Positions 46,662 through 58,200 of a DNA stretch of 64,000 bases are shown here, in pieces. The notes under the pieces are model-generated. The model was not told where the DNA came from. It was given only the letters and a program-made list of their open reading frames with translations, and searched no databases. Source of the stretch: Arcuatula senhousia. Taxonomy: Eukaryota > Mollusca > Bivalvia > Mytilida > Mytilidae. The first letter of the stretch is position 1. Each line of letters starts with the position of its first letter. Both the position numbers and the translations under genes were made by a program. The stretch covers positions 248,001-312,000 of the forward strand of contig OZ020304.1 in NCBI GenBank assembly GCA_963971305.1. The letters run 5' to 3'.

Positions 46662-46762
46662 ATGATCCTACATTGGATCCTCCAGTTGGGCTGTGTTCAT
46701 CCTTGAGAGATGCTGGATATTGTGTAAAGGAGGAAACCAAATCTTGTCAACACAGCCTCAAG
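46662..46762 (+). CDS. TTC13-like exon 2: Cys-rich segment
   Basis: The acceptor ATACATTTGTAG ends at 46661; the donor is CTCAAG|GTAAAA at 46763. Phase 1 in, phase 0 out. It encodes DPTLDPPVGLCSSLRDAGYC and then VKEETKSCQHSLK. The last 15 nt seed array F. Confidence 0.8.
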
Positions 46763-46910
46763 GTAAAAATCGAATAGACAACACAGCCTATAGGTAAAAA
46801 CATAATAGGCAAAACAGCCTTAAGGTAAAAATCCAATAGGCAAAACAGCTTAAAGGTAAAAATCCAATAGGCAAAACAGCCTTTAGGTAAAAATCCAATA
46901 GGCAATAATG
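46743..46910 (+). repeat. Array F: 31 bp repeat of exon-2 end + donor, about five copies
   Basis: Unit CAACACAGCCTCAAG + GTAAAAATCGAATAGA. The first copy is the exon end itself; the next four lie in the intron and retain GGTAAAAA. They share changes (GGCAAAACAGC, ATCCAATAG) that the exon copy lacks. The shortest and simplest case of the splice-junction arrays. Confidence 0.88.
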
Positions 46911-46927
46911 TTTTTGACCTGTCCATT

Positions 46928-47270
46928 CTCTATTTTTGTAATTAGTGAGTTACAATGTATCTCTCATTTGCAAGAATTATCCTCCATTATGGTAGGTATA
47001 TTACCTTGCAATGAATGGGAAAAAATAGGTTTTTATTTTTTTTAAATTATTTAACATGTTTAAAGGAGTTATTGGACCTAGTTAGGTTAGAAAAACATGT
47101 TAAATACATTTTTGAAGATAACTATAATAAACTTTTGGAATTTTTTTGACCAACTAAAAAATAAATGCAGATATAAAACTTAAATTTTCCCACTGTAACT
47201 AGTATATACCTTGTTGAAAGAGAAGATAAATCTGCAAATGGGAGATAACTCACTATATACTAAAAGAGGG
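46928..47270. mobile_element. MITE of the family seen at 7193-7520
   Basis: CTCTATTTTTGTAATTAGTG...TCTCATTTGCAAG at the left and CTGCAAATGGGAGATAACTC...AAAAGAGGG at the right. The interior shares TTGCAATGAATGGGAAAAA (inverted) with the copies in array C. Confidence 0.72.
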
Positions 47271-48261
47271 AATTGCAACATTCTCTTGTTCTTTTTAGGG
47301 TTTGCCCCATCTTCTTTATATCAGTGTCTATGTTCCTCCTCCATGTCTCTCTCAGTCTTCCTCTGCTTCTTTTCCCTTCTACTGGTGTCCACTTGAGGGC
47401 TAATATTTTGATGGTGTTTTGATCCCTCCTTATTACAACTACATGTAGAGGTTTTCAATGCTCATGAAAATTGCATTTCAATGTCAATTGTGGGCAATAG
47501 CGTGTGCTAAATACAATTATGGCAATAATCATGATAATCCTTATATTAACACCTTTACCTGTTAAATTAAAGTCTGCCTAATTGATAAACCCCTGAAAAC
47601 CCAGAAATGTGTTATGACTGAACAATAAAAATGTCTATAAAACTAAAATTTTGTCATGTTTTGAAAAACTGGGAGATTACACAAAAAGTCAGGAGAACGG
47701 GCATCATTAGAGATGGGTCAAAAAGTCTGGAGATTTTGTCACCCAGCGGGGGAATCACATGTATGTTGCATGTCCTAACCTTTACAAAAAATTATATTTT
47801 GTACTTTTGATTATATAAGAGTATAAAATATTTTAGAATTTTATTGGCCTTAGTTGACAGAGTGGAAACTCTGGGTTTTTAACTGGTGAATCAGAATGGC
47901 GGGCAAGGAAGGGCGAGGAAATTTTTTTGTATCCGTTTCTCAGCAACTACTTATCATAGCCCTTGATATTTGGTATCAATTATCAGAATGGGGTCCCCTA
48001 AGGTGGGATTCAATTTCAGGTCTGCCTTCACCTACTTCCTGCTTAACAAAATCTGGCAATTTTTTTATCCTGACAGATTTGTTATCTAATTTTGATGTTC
48101 TATTCAATTGTTCATAGCATTATTTATATGAATTTTCAATAAAAATTGTTAATTTGCAACATGCTAATGCCTAATGGCCGAATTATTCACAACTACATGT
48201 TATTGGTAAGAATAATAACATCATGTTTTAACTGACTGGTAAAATGCTGTGTACATTTTTA
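47271..48261 (+). other. TTC13-like intron 2, middle part
   Basis: 47920-48070 has a diverged unit of the 'TTCTCAGCAACTA...GATATTTGGTAT' repeat. Nothing else recognised; the ORFs at 47211-47396 and 47896-48117 are unsupported. Confidence 0.5.
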
Positions 48262-48622
48262 TACCCCCACTATATATAGGGGCTATATTGCAATCACCTT
48301 GTCTGTCCGTCCATCCGTAACAAACTTCGTAACAGATTTCTCAGTTTCTACTGAAGGGATTAATTCCAAATTTGGTATACAGCTTTGTCATGATGGGTTG
48401 TACAGTGCCTCCCCTTTCCAGGTCAGTCGCACATCCACTTCCTGTTTTATGAGCCAATTTAGACTTTTTAAAGGGTCAAAAATAGATAATTTTTCGTAAC
48501 AGATTTTTAGGCTTCTACTGAAGGGATTGATTTCAAATTTGGTATACAGCTTCAGCATGATGAGTTGTATTGTGCCTCCCCTTTCAAGATTTTCATGTTT
48601 TCTGAGTGGTAGAGTGGGGGTA
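48262..48622. mobile_element. Element with 10 bp TIRs and two core repeats
   Basis: TACCCCCACT (48262-48271) is inverted as AGTGGGGGTA (48613-48622). Inside, CGTAACAGATTT.TCAG.TTCTACTGAAGGGATT and TTTGGTATACAGC occur twice, about 180 bp apart. Small version of the 20687-21821 and 29245-30739 architecture. Confidence 0.65.
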
Positions 48623-48776
48623 TCCTTGGCAGGACTAAGTGCAACCCCTTGTTAGACCTTGTAAAAGTTATTTTTTTATATACATTAGTAATTACATACA
48701 AGTACATGCCATTAAAACACATTACAATCATGTAAATAAATGAAAGTGTTATACTTTAAGTTTCATTTTCTTCTAG

Positions 48777-48852
48777 GAATTAGCCAAAGATATTGTTGAT
48801 AGAGAATTAGTGCCTTTAGCTTCAAACAATGCTCAAACCGACCACAATCTAG
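48777..48852 (+). CDS. TTC13-like exon 3
   Basis: The acceptor TTTTCTTCTAG ends at 48776; the donor is CTAG|GTAGGT at 48853. Phase 0 in, phase 1 out. It encodes ELAKDIVDRELVPLASNNAQ and TDHNL. Linker before the first TPR. Confidence 0.8.
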
Positions 48853-49300
48853 GTAGGTCAGAGTATGAATAATCATTAAAATATTTCATTGTCATTAAGA
48901 GTTATTGCCCCTTGAACAGTTCTCTACATTTATCAAATCATCTTGCACCAGTTTTAGGATATTTATTTACATGTACATACAATTGTTGTTATTATAGTAT
49001 ATGTATATCTAGTTTGACGAATGTACAAATCTACCAAGATATTAATAGTAAAAGATTCTATATGATCTGAATAATTTATTAGATAAAAAAGACAGAAGTG
49101 TTGTTTTCATATCTCCTAATAAACAAAATCCTGCTATAGAATTACAGTGTGTTAAATGTTTTGTTTTTCATTGGTCTGCTATTATTGATAATTGAATAGT
49201 TATATACAGAATTTCTGAAACAGATATATACAGGGTTTCTGATACTTCATAAAGAAAGGTTTCAGTATAGCTATGGTCAAACATCAGATTTATTTTTCAG

Positions 49301-49371
49301 CCTTAGGATTTGTTCTTTTGAATCTTGGTAGCTATGAAGAAGCTATGGAAACATTTAATAAAGTTTTATCT
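49301..49371 (+). CDS. TTC13-like exon 4: TPR helix pair
   Basis: The acceptor TTATTTTTCAG ends at 49300; the donor is TTATCT|GTAAGT at 49372. Phase 1 in, phase 0 out. ALGFVLLNLGSYEEAMETFN then KVLS has the TPR pattern (Gly8, Tyr11, Ala20). Confidence 0.85.
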
Positions 49372-50269
49372 GTAAGTATCATTAAACCTTTATCAATATC
49401 TACACCAAACTTGTTCACTGGAATGTAATAAATGATAAGCTATTGCTGGATAAGCTCTTATCTTGCTATGGGACCCGCCTTCGCTTGCCATATTGTGACA
49501 GGTGCGGCAAACCTGTATTGGATAGTAAAATTTGTAAATGACAATGAGAATAAGATAATATTTTTGAGGATTTTGATATTCAGAATATATGTATATTATA
49601 TCATTACAGCGAGCACAGCTAGCCAACAGAGAGCTCTATGGTGTTATTCCTGAAAAGCATCTTGTTCAAAATTAAACATTCTAGAAAATGCATGAACATA
49701 ATTACATTAACTACAATGACTTAAGATCTTATTTGACTGCATCAATTCATATCATTATCAAACCTTTTTGTTCTTCCATGAAAAAATTATGTTAACATTG
49801 TCAACAATGACATGAATGATGTTAAACACTTTAAAACATTAATGTCTTCAGTTCACAACAATCAAAACATTTCATTCGGGTGACTTGCAACAAAGTTTGT
49901 ATTAAAAGTGTCCACATCTCTTCGGGCATGATGTTTTTTAGATCCTATATTTTGAATTCTAAACAATTTTATTACTCAACTGTCATATGAGGGCAGAAAA
50001 GAGGGCCCATCTTTGATGTTTCATGTTGTATGTCAAAAGTCATTTTCAGCTCAAAAGCTAGGTATGTAAATGAAGTTTGTGTATTTGAAAAACAAAAATA
50101 TTGGTCAACTTATATTGCTGTGCTTGCCTAAAGACAATGCCTATATGATATTTTGTTGGATAAATACATGTAAAAATAAAATAAGATAATCATAATAATA
50201 TTGGTTCATATAAATCTATTTGTAATAAGGTGTCTTATGGTGATTTCTATGTATTATTTTTTATCCTAG
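49372..50269 (+). other. TTC13-like intron 4
   Basis: No features recognised. The two overlapping ORFs at 49393-49653 have no support. Confidence 0.5.
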
Positions 50270-50335
50270 GATGGAACTGACACCAAGGGAGCCTATTATG
50301 GGAGAGGAATGGTGTATGCCAGGCAAGGTCTTCAG
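50270..50335 (+). CDS. TTC13-like exon 5: TPR helix A
   Basis: The acceptor TTTTTATCCTAG ends at 50269; the donor is CTTCAG|GTACAC at 50336. Phase 0-0. It encodes DGTDTKGAYYGRGMVYARQG plus LQ. Confidence 0.83.
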
Positions 50336-51140
50336 GTACACTCATTTAAATTTAAACCAATAATTTATAGCTTTGATATGTTCGTCAACACAATAGTGTT
50401 GATAAAATTTATATTTCTGATGTGTCAGTAGGCAAGACATACTAAAGTGTTAACTCATGCTTTATTTCCTGCAGGAATAATTATGAATAACCTTTAAAAA
50501 TATGCAATGTTGGAATGTCATGCTTTTGTGATGTAGATATAACCCAAACAACAAATTAACATTGAATATCCCAAAATGATGATGAATAAAAAAAGCTGTT
50601 CTCTTAAAATCTAAATTATTGAGTAAAATGAATACACAGTTACAGGGCACATAGACAACCAATAAATATTGTTGAAATTGAACATTTTCCAGGAATATCT
50701 CTTTTTATCTATTATGGTATGCTAAAAGTCTCATCAATTGGGAAAGAATATTGTTGTAAAACAGTAAGCTACAGTATAGCGTGCAGAAATGACTGTATAA
50801 CGAAGCATTTTGTCATGTTCAGATTTTCTGTTCTTATCCTACAGTAATACATGTATATTTGTTTAAACCCTGTATGTCACTTATGTTGAAGAATAAAATT
50901 TCCTTTACCATGTCAAAATTTGTGGTTTATTCACCCACATGGTGAAGAAGGCCGCTCATAAGTTTAGTGGTTGTTCAATGCACAGTTATTTTACATTGTC
51001 ATCAGCAAAGTTGTAAAATTTTGTTAAAAGGTTAAAAAGTTTATTTCTTACAATAACAGAATAACATGAACAAAGAATTACACCAACAATGAATAGCTTT
51101 GTAGATAAATGTTGTATTTGAATACCATGTAATAGAAAAT

Positions 51141-51440
51141 AATGAGCTGTGGAATAAGTGTACGCGACACAGCCCACAATCAAACGGCAATTTAGAAAAA
51201 TCACAGGGGACAACCGCCAGCAGCCTTCAACGAGGCAATTTGGCACTGCTTGCAGTTCTGCAATTGGCCCATGGTCTAAATAAAATGCATATAATTCAAA
51301 TCCAGCCCTGAAATAGTCACGGATAGACCCCCTTCTTAAACAAGGAACAGAAAACATCAAAAAGACAAGTACAAACGAAAGCTTTGTCAAAGATTCCTGG
51401 CTTGGGACAGGCACATGTAATATGTGGTGGGGTTAAACTA
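51141..51440. repeat. Dispersed repeat family R1, copy in TTC13-like intron 5
   Basis: From GCTGTGGAATAAGTGTACGC to GATTCCTGGCTTGGGACAGG and TGTGGTGGGGTTAAACTA. It matches 42067-42385. The minus-strand ORF of 142 codons across it (50986-51414) is a by-product. The rest of 50336-51540 shows nothing. Confidence 0.72.
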
Positions 51441-51540
51441 AAAAAATTTGCAGGGTAAATTTAAGTAGTCTTACAATTATACAATAAAAAAGCATGACCT
51501 CTTTCTAATTGTGTCATACATGTGTACTCCTTTATTCTAG

Positions 51541-51633
51541 GACAATGCTAATGCTGCCAAATCTATCAGAGAATTTACAGAGTCAATTCATAGAACAGAA
51601 GCCTATCATGAACCTTATGCAAGGAGAGCGGAG
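51541..51633 (+). CDS. TTC13-like exon 6: end of one TPR, start of the next
   Basis: The acceptor CTTTATTCTAG ends at 51540; the donor is GCGGAG|GTATAA at 51634. Phase 0-0. It encodes DNANAAKSIREFTESIHRTE and AYHEPYARRAE. The next residues (AYMAI) come from exon 7, over 8.7 kb away. Confidence 0.83.
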
Positions 51634-52273
51634 GTATAATATTCTAACATTAGAATCTGAATAATGTTATCTGCAATTCAATGCAATGTTATTATAATAT
51701 AAGCATGATAATAGAAAACTACTGTATAAAATAATAAGCTAAAGCAATCATTAACTACCATACACTTAATTCCATGCAACTTGGTGTCCGTCAACTGTTA
51801 TCCTTCCGCTAACTTTTTCAAATGTTAATTCCTCTGACACCAAAAGTCCAATATATTATATTCCTAACTACAGTTGTTTATTGGCATGAGTGGCACAAAA
51901 TGTTTTTGGAGTTTTTATCCATTAAAGCATGCTGGCCATGGCTAAAAATAGAACATAGGGGTATATTGCAGTTTTTTTGCAAATAATTAAAAAAGTTTAT
52001 AGTAATCAAAATTTTTGCAGGGTAAATTTAATCAGTACCTCAAGATCCTTCCTTGACATTTTTACGAAGATCCAACAGCCCATGTAGAGTTATTGCCTTT
52101 CTTGATTTTTTTCAAATTTTGCATTTTTTTAGCTCAATATTATGATATTTGAGAAACATAAATTGCATACTGTTTAGGACTTAAAGATCTACGAACTACA
52201 AAGTTGTAGCCAGGTCTATTTCTTTCAGGAGTTAATTCCATTTAACATCAAAATTGACCATTTTCACAGTATT
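51634..52273 (+). other. Unique 5' part of TTC13-like intron 6
   Basis: No features recognised apart from AT-rich sequence. Any branch point used for the first copies of array G would be here. Confidence 0.5.
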
Positions 52274-55200
52274 GCAAACACTATCCTGATGCACATTGTA
52301 TTCTTGTGCTTTCTTTTTTCAGGCATACATGGCCATTCGACACTATCCTGATGCACATTATATTCTTGTGTTTTCTTTTTTCAGGCATACATGGCCATTC
52401 GACACTATCCTGATGCACATTGTATTCTTGTGCTTTCTTTTTTCAGGCATACATGGCCATTCAACACTATCCTGATGAACATTATATTCTTGTGTTTTTT
52501 TTTTTCAGGCATACATGGCCATTCAACACTATCCTGATGCACATTGTATTCTAGAGTTTTCTTTTTTCAGGCATACATGGCCATTCAACACTATCCTGAT
52601 GCACATTATATTCTAGAGTTTTCTTTTTTCAGGCATACATGGCCATTCGACACTATTCTGATGCACATTATATTCTTGTGTTTTCTTTTTTCAGGCATAC
52701 ATGGCCATTCGACACTATCCTGATGCACATTATATTCTTGTGCTTTCTTTTTTCAGGCATACATGGCCATTCAACACTATCCTGATGAACATTATATTCT
52801 TGTGGTTTTCTTTTTTCAGGCATACATGGCCATTCAACACTATCCTGATGCACATTGTATTCTAGAGTTTTCTTTTTTCAGGCATACATGGCCATTCAAC
52901 ACTATCCTGATGCGCATTGTATTCTTGTGTTGTTTTTTTTCAGGCATATATGTCCATTCAACATTCTCCTGATGCACATTATATTCTTGTGCTTTCTTTT
53001 CTCAGGCATACATGGCCATTCAACACTATCCTGATGCACATTATATTCTAGAGTTTTCTTTTTTCAGGCATACATGGCCATTCAACACTATCCTGATGCG
53101 CATTGTATTCTTGTGTTGTTTTTTTTCAGGCATATATGTCCATTCAACATTCTCCTGATGCACATTATATTCTTGTGCTTTCTTTTCTCAGGCATACATG
53201 GCCATTCAACACTATCCTGATGCACATTATATTCTTGAGCTTTCTTTTTTCAGGCATACATGGCCATTCAACACTATCCTGACGCACATTATATTCTTGT
53301 GTTTTCTTTTTTCAGGCATACATGGCCATTCAACACTATCCTGATGCACATTGTATTCTAGAGTTTTCTTTTTTCAGGCATACATGGCCATTCAACACTA
53401 TCCTGATGCACATTATATTCTTGTGGGGTTTTTTTTCAGGCATATATGTCCATTCAACATTCTCCTGATGCACATTATATTCTTGTGCTTTCTTTTCTCA
53501 GGCATACATGGCCATTCAACACTATCCTGATGCACATTATATTCTAGAGTTTTCTTTTTTCAGGCATACATGGCCATTCAACACTATCCTGATGCACATT
53601 ATATTCTAGAGTTTTCTTTTTTCAGGCATACATGGCCATTCAACACTATCCTGATGCACATTATATTCTTGAGCTTTCTTTTTTCAGGCATACATGGCCA
53701 TTCAACACTATCCTGACGCACATTATATTCTTGTGTTTTCTTTTTTCAGGCATACATGGCCATTCAACACTATCCTGATGCACATTGTATTCTAGAGTTT
53801 TCTTTTTTCAGGCATACATGGCCATTCAACACTATCCTGATGCACATTGTATTCTAGAGTTTTCTTTTTTCAGGCATACATGGCCATTCAACACTATCCT
53901 GATGCACATTATATTCTAGAGTTTTCTTTTTTCAGGCATACATGGCCATTCGACACTATTCTGATGCACATTATATTCTTGTGTTTTCTTTTTTCAGGCA
54001 TACATGGCCATTCGACACTATCCTGATGCACATTGTATTCTTGTGCTTTCTTTTTTCAGGCATACATGGCCATTCAACACTATCCTGATGAACATTATAT
54101 TCTTGTGGTTTTTTTTTCAGGCATACATGGCCATTCAACACTATCCTGATGCACATTGTATTCTAGAGTTTTCTTTTTTCAGGCATACATGGCCATTCAA
54201 CACTATCCTGATGCGCATTGTATTCTTGTGTTGTTTTTTTTCAGGCATATATGTCCATTCAACATTCTCCTGATGCACATTATATTCTTGTGCTTTCTTT
54301 TCTCAGGCATACATGGCCATTCAACACTATCCTGATGCACATTATATTCTTGTGTTTTCTTTTTTCAGGCATACATGGCCATTCAACACTATCCTGATGC
54401 GCATTGTATTCTTGTGTTGTTTTTTTTCAGGCATATATGTCCATTCAACATTCTCCTGATGCACATTATATTCTTGTGCTTTCTTTTCTCAGGCATACAT
54501 GGCCATTCAACACTATCCTGATGCACATTATATTCTTGAGCTTTCTTTTTTCAGGCATACATGGCCATTCAACACTATCCTGACGCACATTATATTCTTG
54601 TGTTTTCTTTTTTCAGGCATACATGGCCATTCAACACTATCCTGATGCACATTGTATTCTAGAGTTTTCTTTTTTCAGGCATACATGGCCATTCAACACT
54701 ATCCTGATGCGCATTGTATTCTTGTGGGGTTTTTTTTCAGGCATATATGTCCATTCAACATTCTCCTGATGCACATTATATTCTTGTGCTTTCTTTTCTC
54801 AGGCATACATGGCCATTCAACACTATCCTGATGCACATTATATTCTAGAGTTTTCTTTTTTCAGGCATACATGGCCATTCAACACTGTCCTGATGCACAT
54901 TATATTCTAGAGTTTTCTTTTTTCAGGCATACATGGCCATTCAACACTATCCTGATGCACATTATATTCTTGAGCTTTCCTTTTTCAGGCATACATGGCC
55001 ATTCAACACTATACTGACGCACTTTATATTCTTGTGTTTTCTTTTTTCAGGCATACATGGCCATTCAACACTATCCTGATGCACATTGTATTCTAGAGTT
55101 TTCTTTTTTCAGGCATACATGGCCATTCAACACTATCCTGATGCGCATTGTATTCTTGTGTTGTTTTTTTTTTCAGGCATATATGTCCATTCAACATTCT

Positions 55201-58200
55201 CCTGATGCACATTATATTCTTGTGCTTTCTTTTCTCAGGCATACATGGCCATTCAACACTATCCTGATGCACATTATATTCTAGAGTTTTCTTTTTTCAG
55301 GCATACATGGCCATTCAACACTATCCTGATGCACATTATATTCTTGAGCTTTCTTTTTTCAGGCATACATGGCCATTCAACACTATCCTGATGCACATTA
55401 TATTCTTGTGTTTTCTTTTTTCAGGCAAACATGGCCATTCGACACTATCCTGATGCACATTATATTCTTGAGCTTTCTTTTTTCAGGCATACATGGCCAT
55501 TCAACACTATCCTGACGCACAATATTATTCTTGAGTTTTCTTTTTTCAGGCATACATGGCCATTTGACACTATCCTGATGCACATTATATTCTTGAGTTT
55601 TCTTTTTTTCAGGCATACATGGCCATTTGACACTATCCTGATGCACATTGTATTCTTGTGCTTTCTTTTTTCAGGCATACATGGCCATTCAACACTATCC
55701 TGATGCACATTATATTCTTGTGTTTTCTTTTTTCAGGCATACATGGCCATTCGACACTATCCTGATGCACATTATATTCTTGAGATATCTTTTTTCAGGC
55801 ATACATGGCCATTCAACACTATCCTGATGCACATTGTATTCTTGAGTTTTCTATTTTCAGGCATACATGGCCATTCAACACTATCCTGATGCACATTATA
55901 TTCTTGAGTTTTCTTTTTTTCAGGCATACATGGCCATTCAACACTATCCTGATGAACATTATATTCTTGAGTTTTCTTTTTTCAGGCATACATGGCCATT
56001 CAACACTATTCTGATGCACATTATATTCTTGTGTTTTCTTTTTTCAGGCATACATGGCCATTTGACACTATCCTGATGCACATTATATTCTTGAGTTTTC
56101 TTTTTTTCAGGCATACATGGCCATTTGACACTATCCTGATGCACATTATATTCTTGAGTTTTCTTTTTTTCAGGCATACATGGCCATTCAACACTATCCT
56201 GATGCACATTATATTCTTGTGTTTTCTTTTTTCAGGCATACATGGCCATTTAACACTATCCTGATGCACAATATATTCTTGAGTTTTCTTTTTTTCAGGC
56301 ATACATGGCCATTCAACACTATCCTGATGCACATTATATTCTTGAGTTTTCTTTTTTTCCAGGCATACATGGCCATTCGACACTATCCTGATGCACATTG
56401 TATTCTTGAGTTTTCTTTTTTTCAGGCATACATGGCCATTCAACACTATCCTGATGCACATTATATTCTGGAGTTTTCTATTTTCAGGCATACATGGCCA
56501 TTCGACACTATCCTGATGCACATTATATTCTTGAGTTTTCTTTTTTTCAGGCATACATGGCCATTCAACACTATCCTGATGCACATTATATTCTTGAGTT
56601 TTCTTTTTTCAGGCATACATGGCCATTCAACACTATCCTGATGCACATTATATTCTTGTGTTTTCTTTTTTCAGGCATACATGGCCATTTGACACTATCC
56701 TGATGCACAATATATTCTTGAGTTTTCTTTTTTTCAGGCATACATGGCCATTCAACACTATCCTGATGCACATTATATTCTTGAGTTTTCTATTTTCAGG
56801 CATACATGGCCATTCAACACTATCCTGATGCACATTATATTCTTGTGTTTTCTTTTTTCAGGCGTACATGGCCATTCAACACTATCCTGATGCACATTAT
56901 ATTCTTGTGTTTTCTTTTTTCAGGCATACATGGCCATTCAACACTATCCTGATGCACATTATATTCTTGTGTTTTCTTTTTTCAGGCATACATGGCCATT
57001 CAACACTATCCTGATGCACATTATGTTCTTGAGCTTTCTTTTTTCAGGCATACATGGCCATTCAACACTATTCTGATGCACATTATATTCTTGTGTTTTC
57101 TTTTTTCAGGCATACATGGCCATTCAACACTATCCTGATGCACATTATATTCTTGTGTTTTCTTTTTTCAGGCATACATGGCCATTCAACACTATCCTGA
57201 TGCACATTATATTCTTGTGTTTTCTTTTTTCAGGCAAACATGGCCATTCGACACTATCCTGATGCACATTATATTCTTGAGCTTTCTTTTTTCAGGCATA
57301 CATGGCCATTCAACACTATACTGATGCACATTATATTCTTGAGCTTTCTTTTTTCAGGCATACATGGCCATTCAACACTATCCTGACGCACATTATATTC
57401 TTGTGTTTTCTTTTTTCAGGCATACATGGCCATTCAACACTATCCTGATGCACATTGTATTCTAGAGTTTTCTTTTTTCAGGCATACATGGCCATTCAAC
57501 ACTATCCTGATGCGCATTGTATTCTTGTGGTTTTTTTTTCAGGCATATATGTCCATTCAACATTCTCCTGATGCACATTATATTCTTGTGCTTTCTTTTC
57601 TCAGGCATACATGGCCATTCAACACTATCCTGATGCACATTATATTCTAGAGTTTTCTTTTTTCAGGCATACATGGCCATTCAACACTGTCCTGATGCAC
57701 ATTATATTCTAGAGTTTTCTTTTTTCAGGCATACATGGCCATTCAACACTATCCTGATGCACATTATATTCTTGAGCTTTCCTTTTTCAGGCATACATGG
57801 CCATTCAACACTATACTGACGCACTTTATATTCTTGTGTTTTCTTTTTTCAGGCATACATGGCCATTCAACACTATCCTGATGCACATTGTATTCTAGAG
57901 TTTTCTTTTTTCAGGCATACATGGCCATTCAACACTATCCTGATGCGCATTGTATTCTTGTGTTGTTTTTTTTTTCAGGCATATATGTCCATTCAACATT
58001 CTCCTGATGCACATTATATTCTTGTGCTTTCTTTTCTCAGGCATACATGGCCATTCAACACTATCCTGATGCACATTATATTCTAGAGTTTTCTTTTTTC
58101 AGGCATACATGGCCATTCAACACTATCCTGATGCACATTATATTCTTGAGCTTTCTTTTTTCAGGCATACATGGCCATTCAACACTATCCTGATGCACAT

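Noticed and set aside
50986..51414. 142 aa minus-strand ORF
   Set aside because: It overlaps dispersed repeat R1 (51141-51440), which occurs in other places without this frame.
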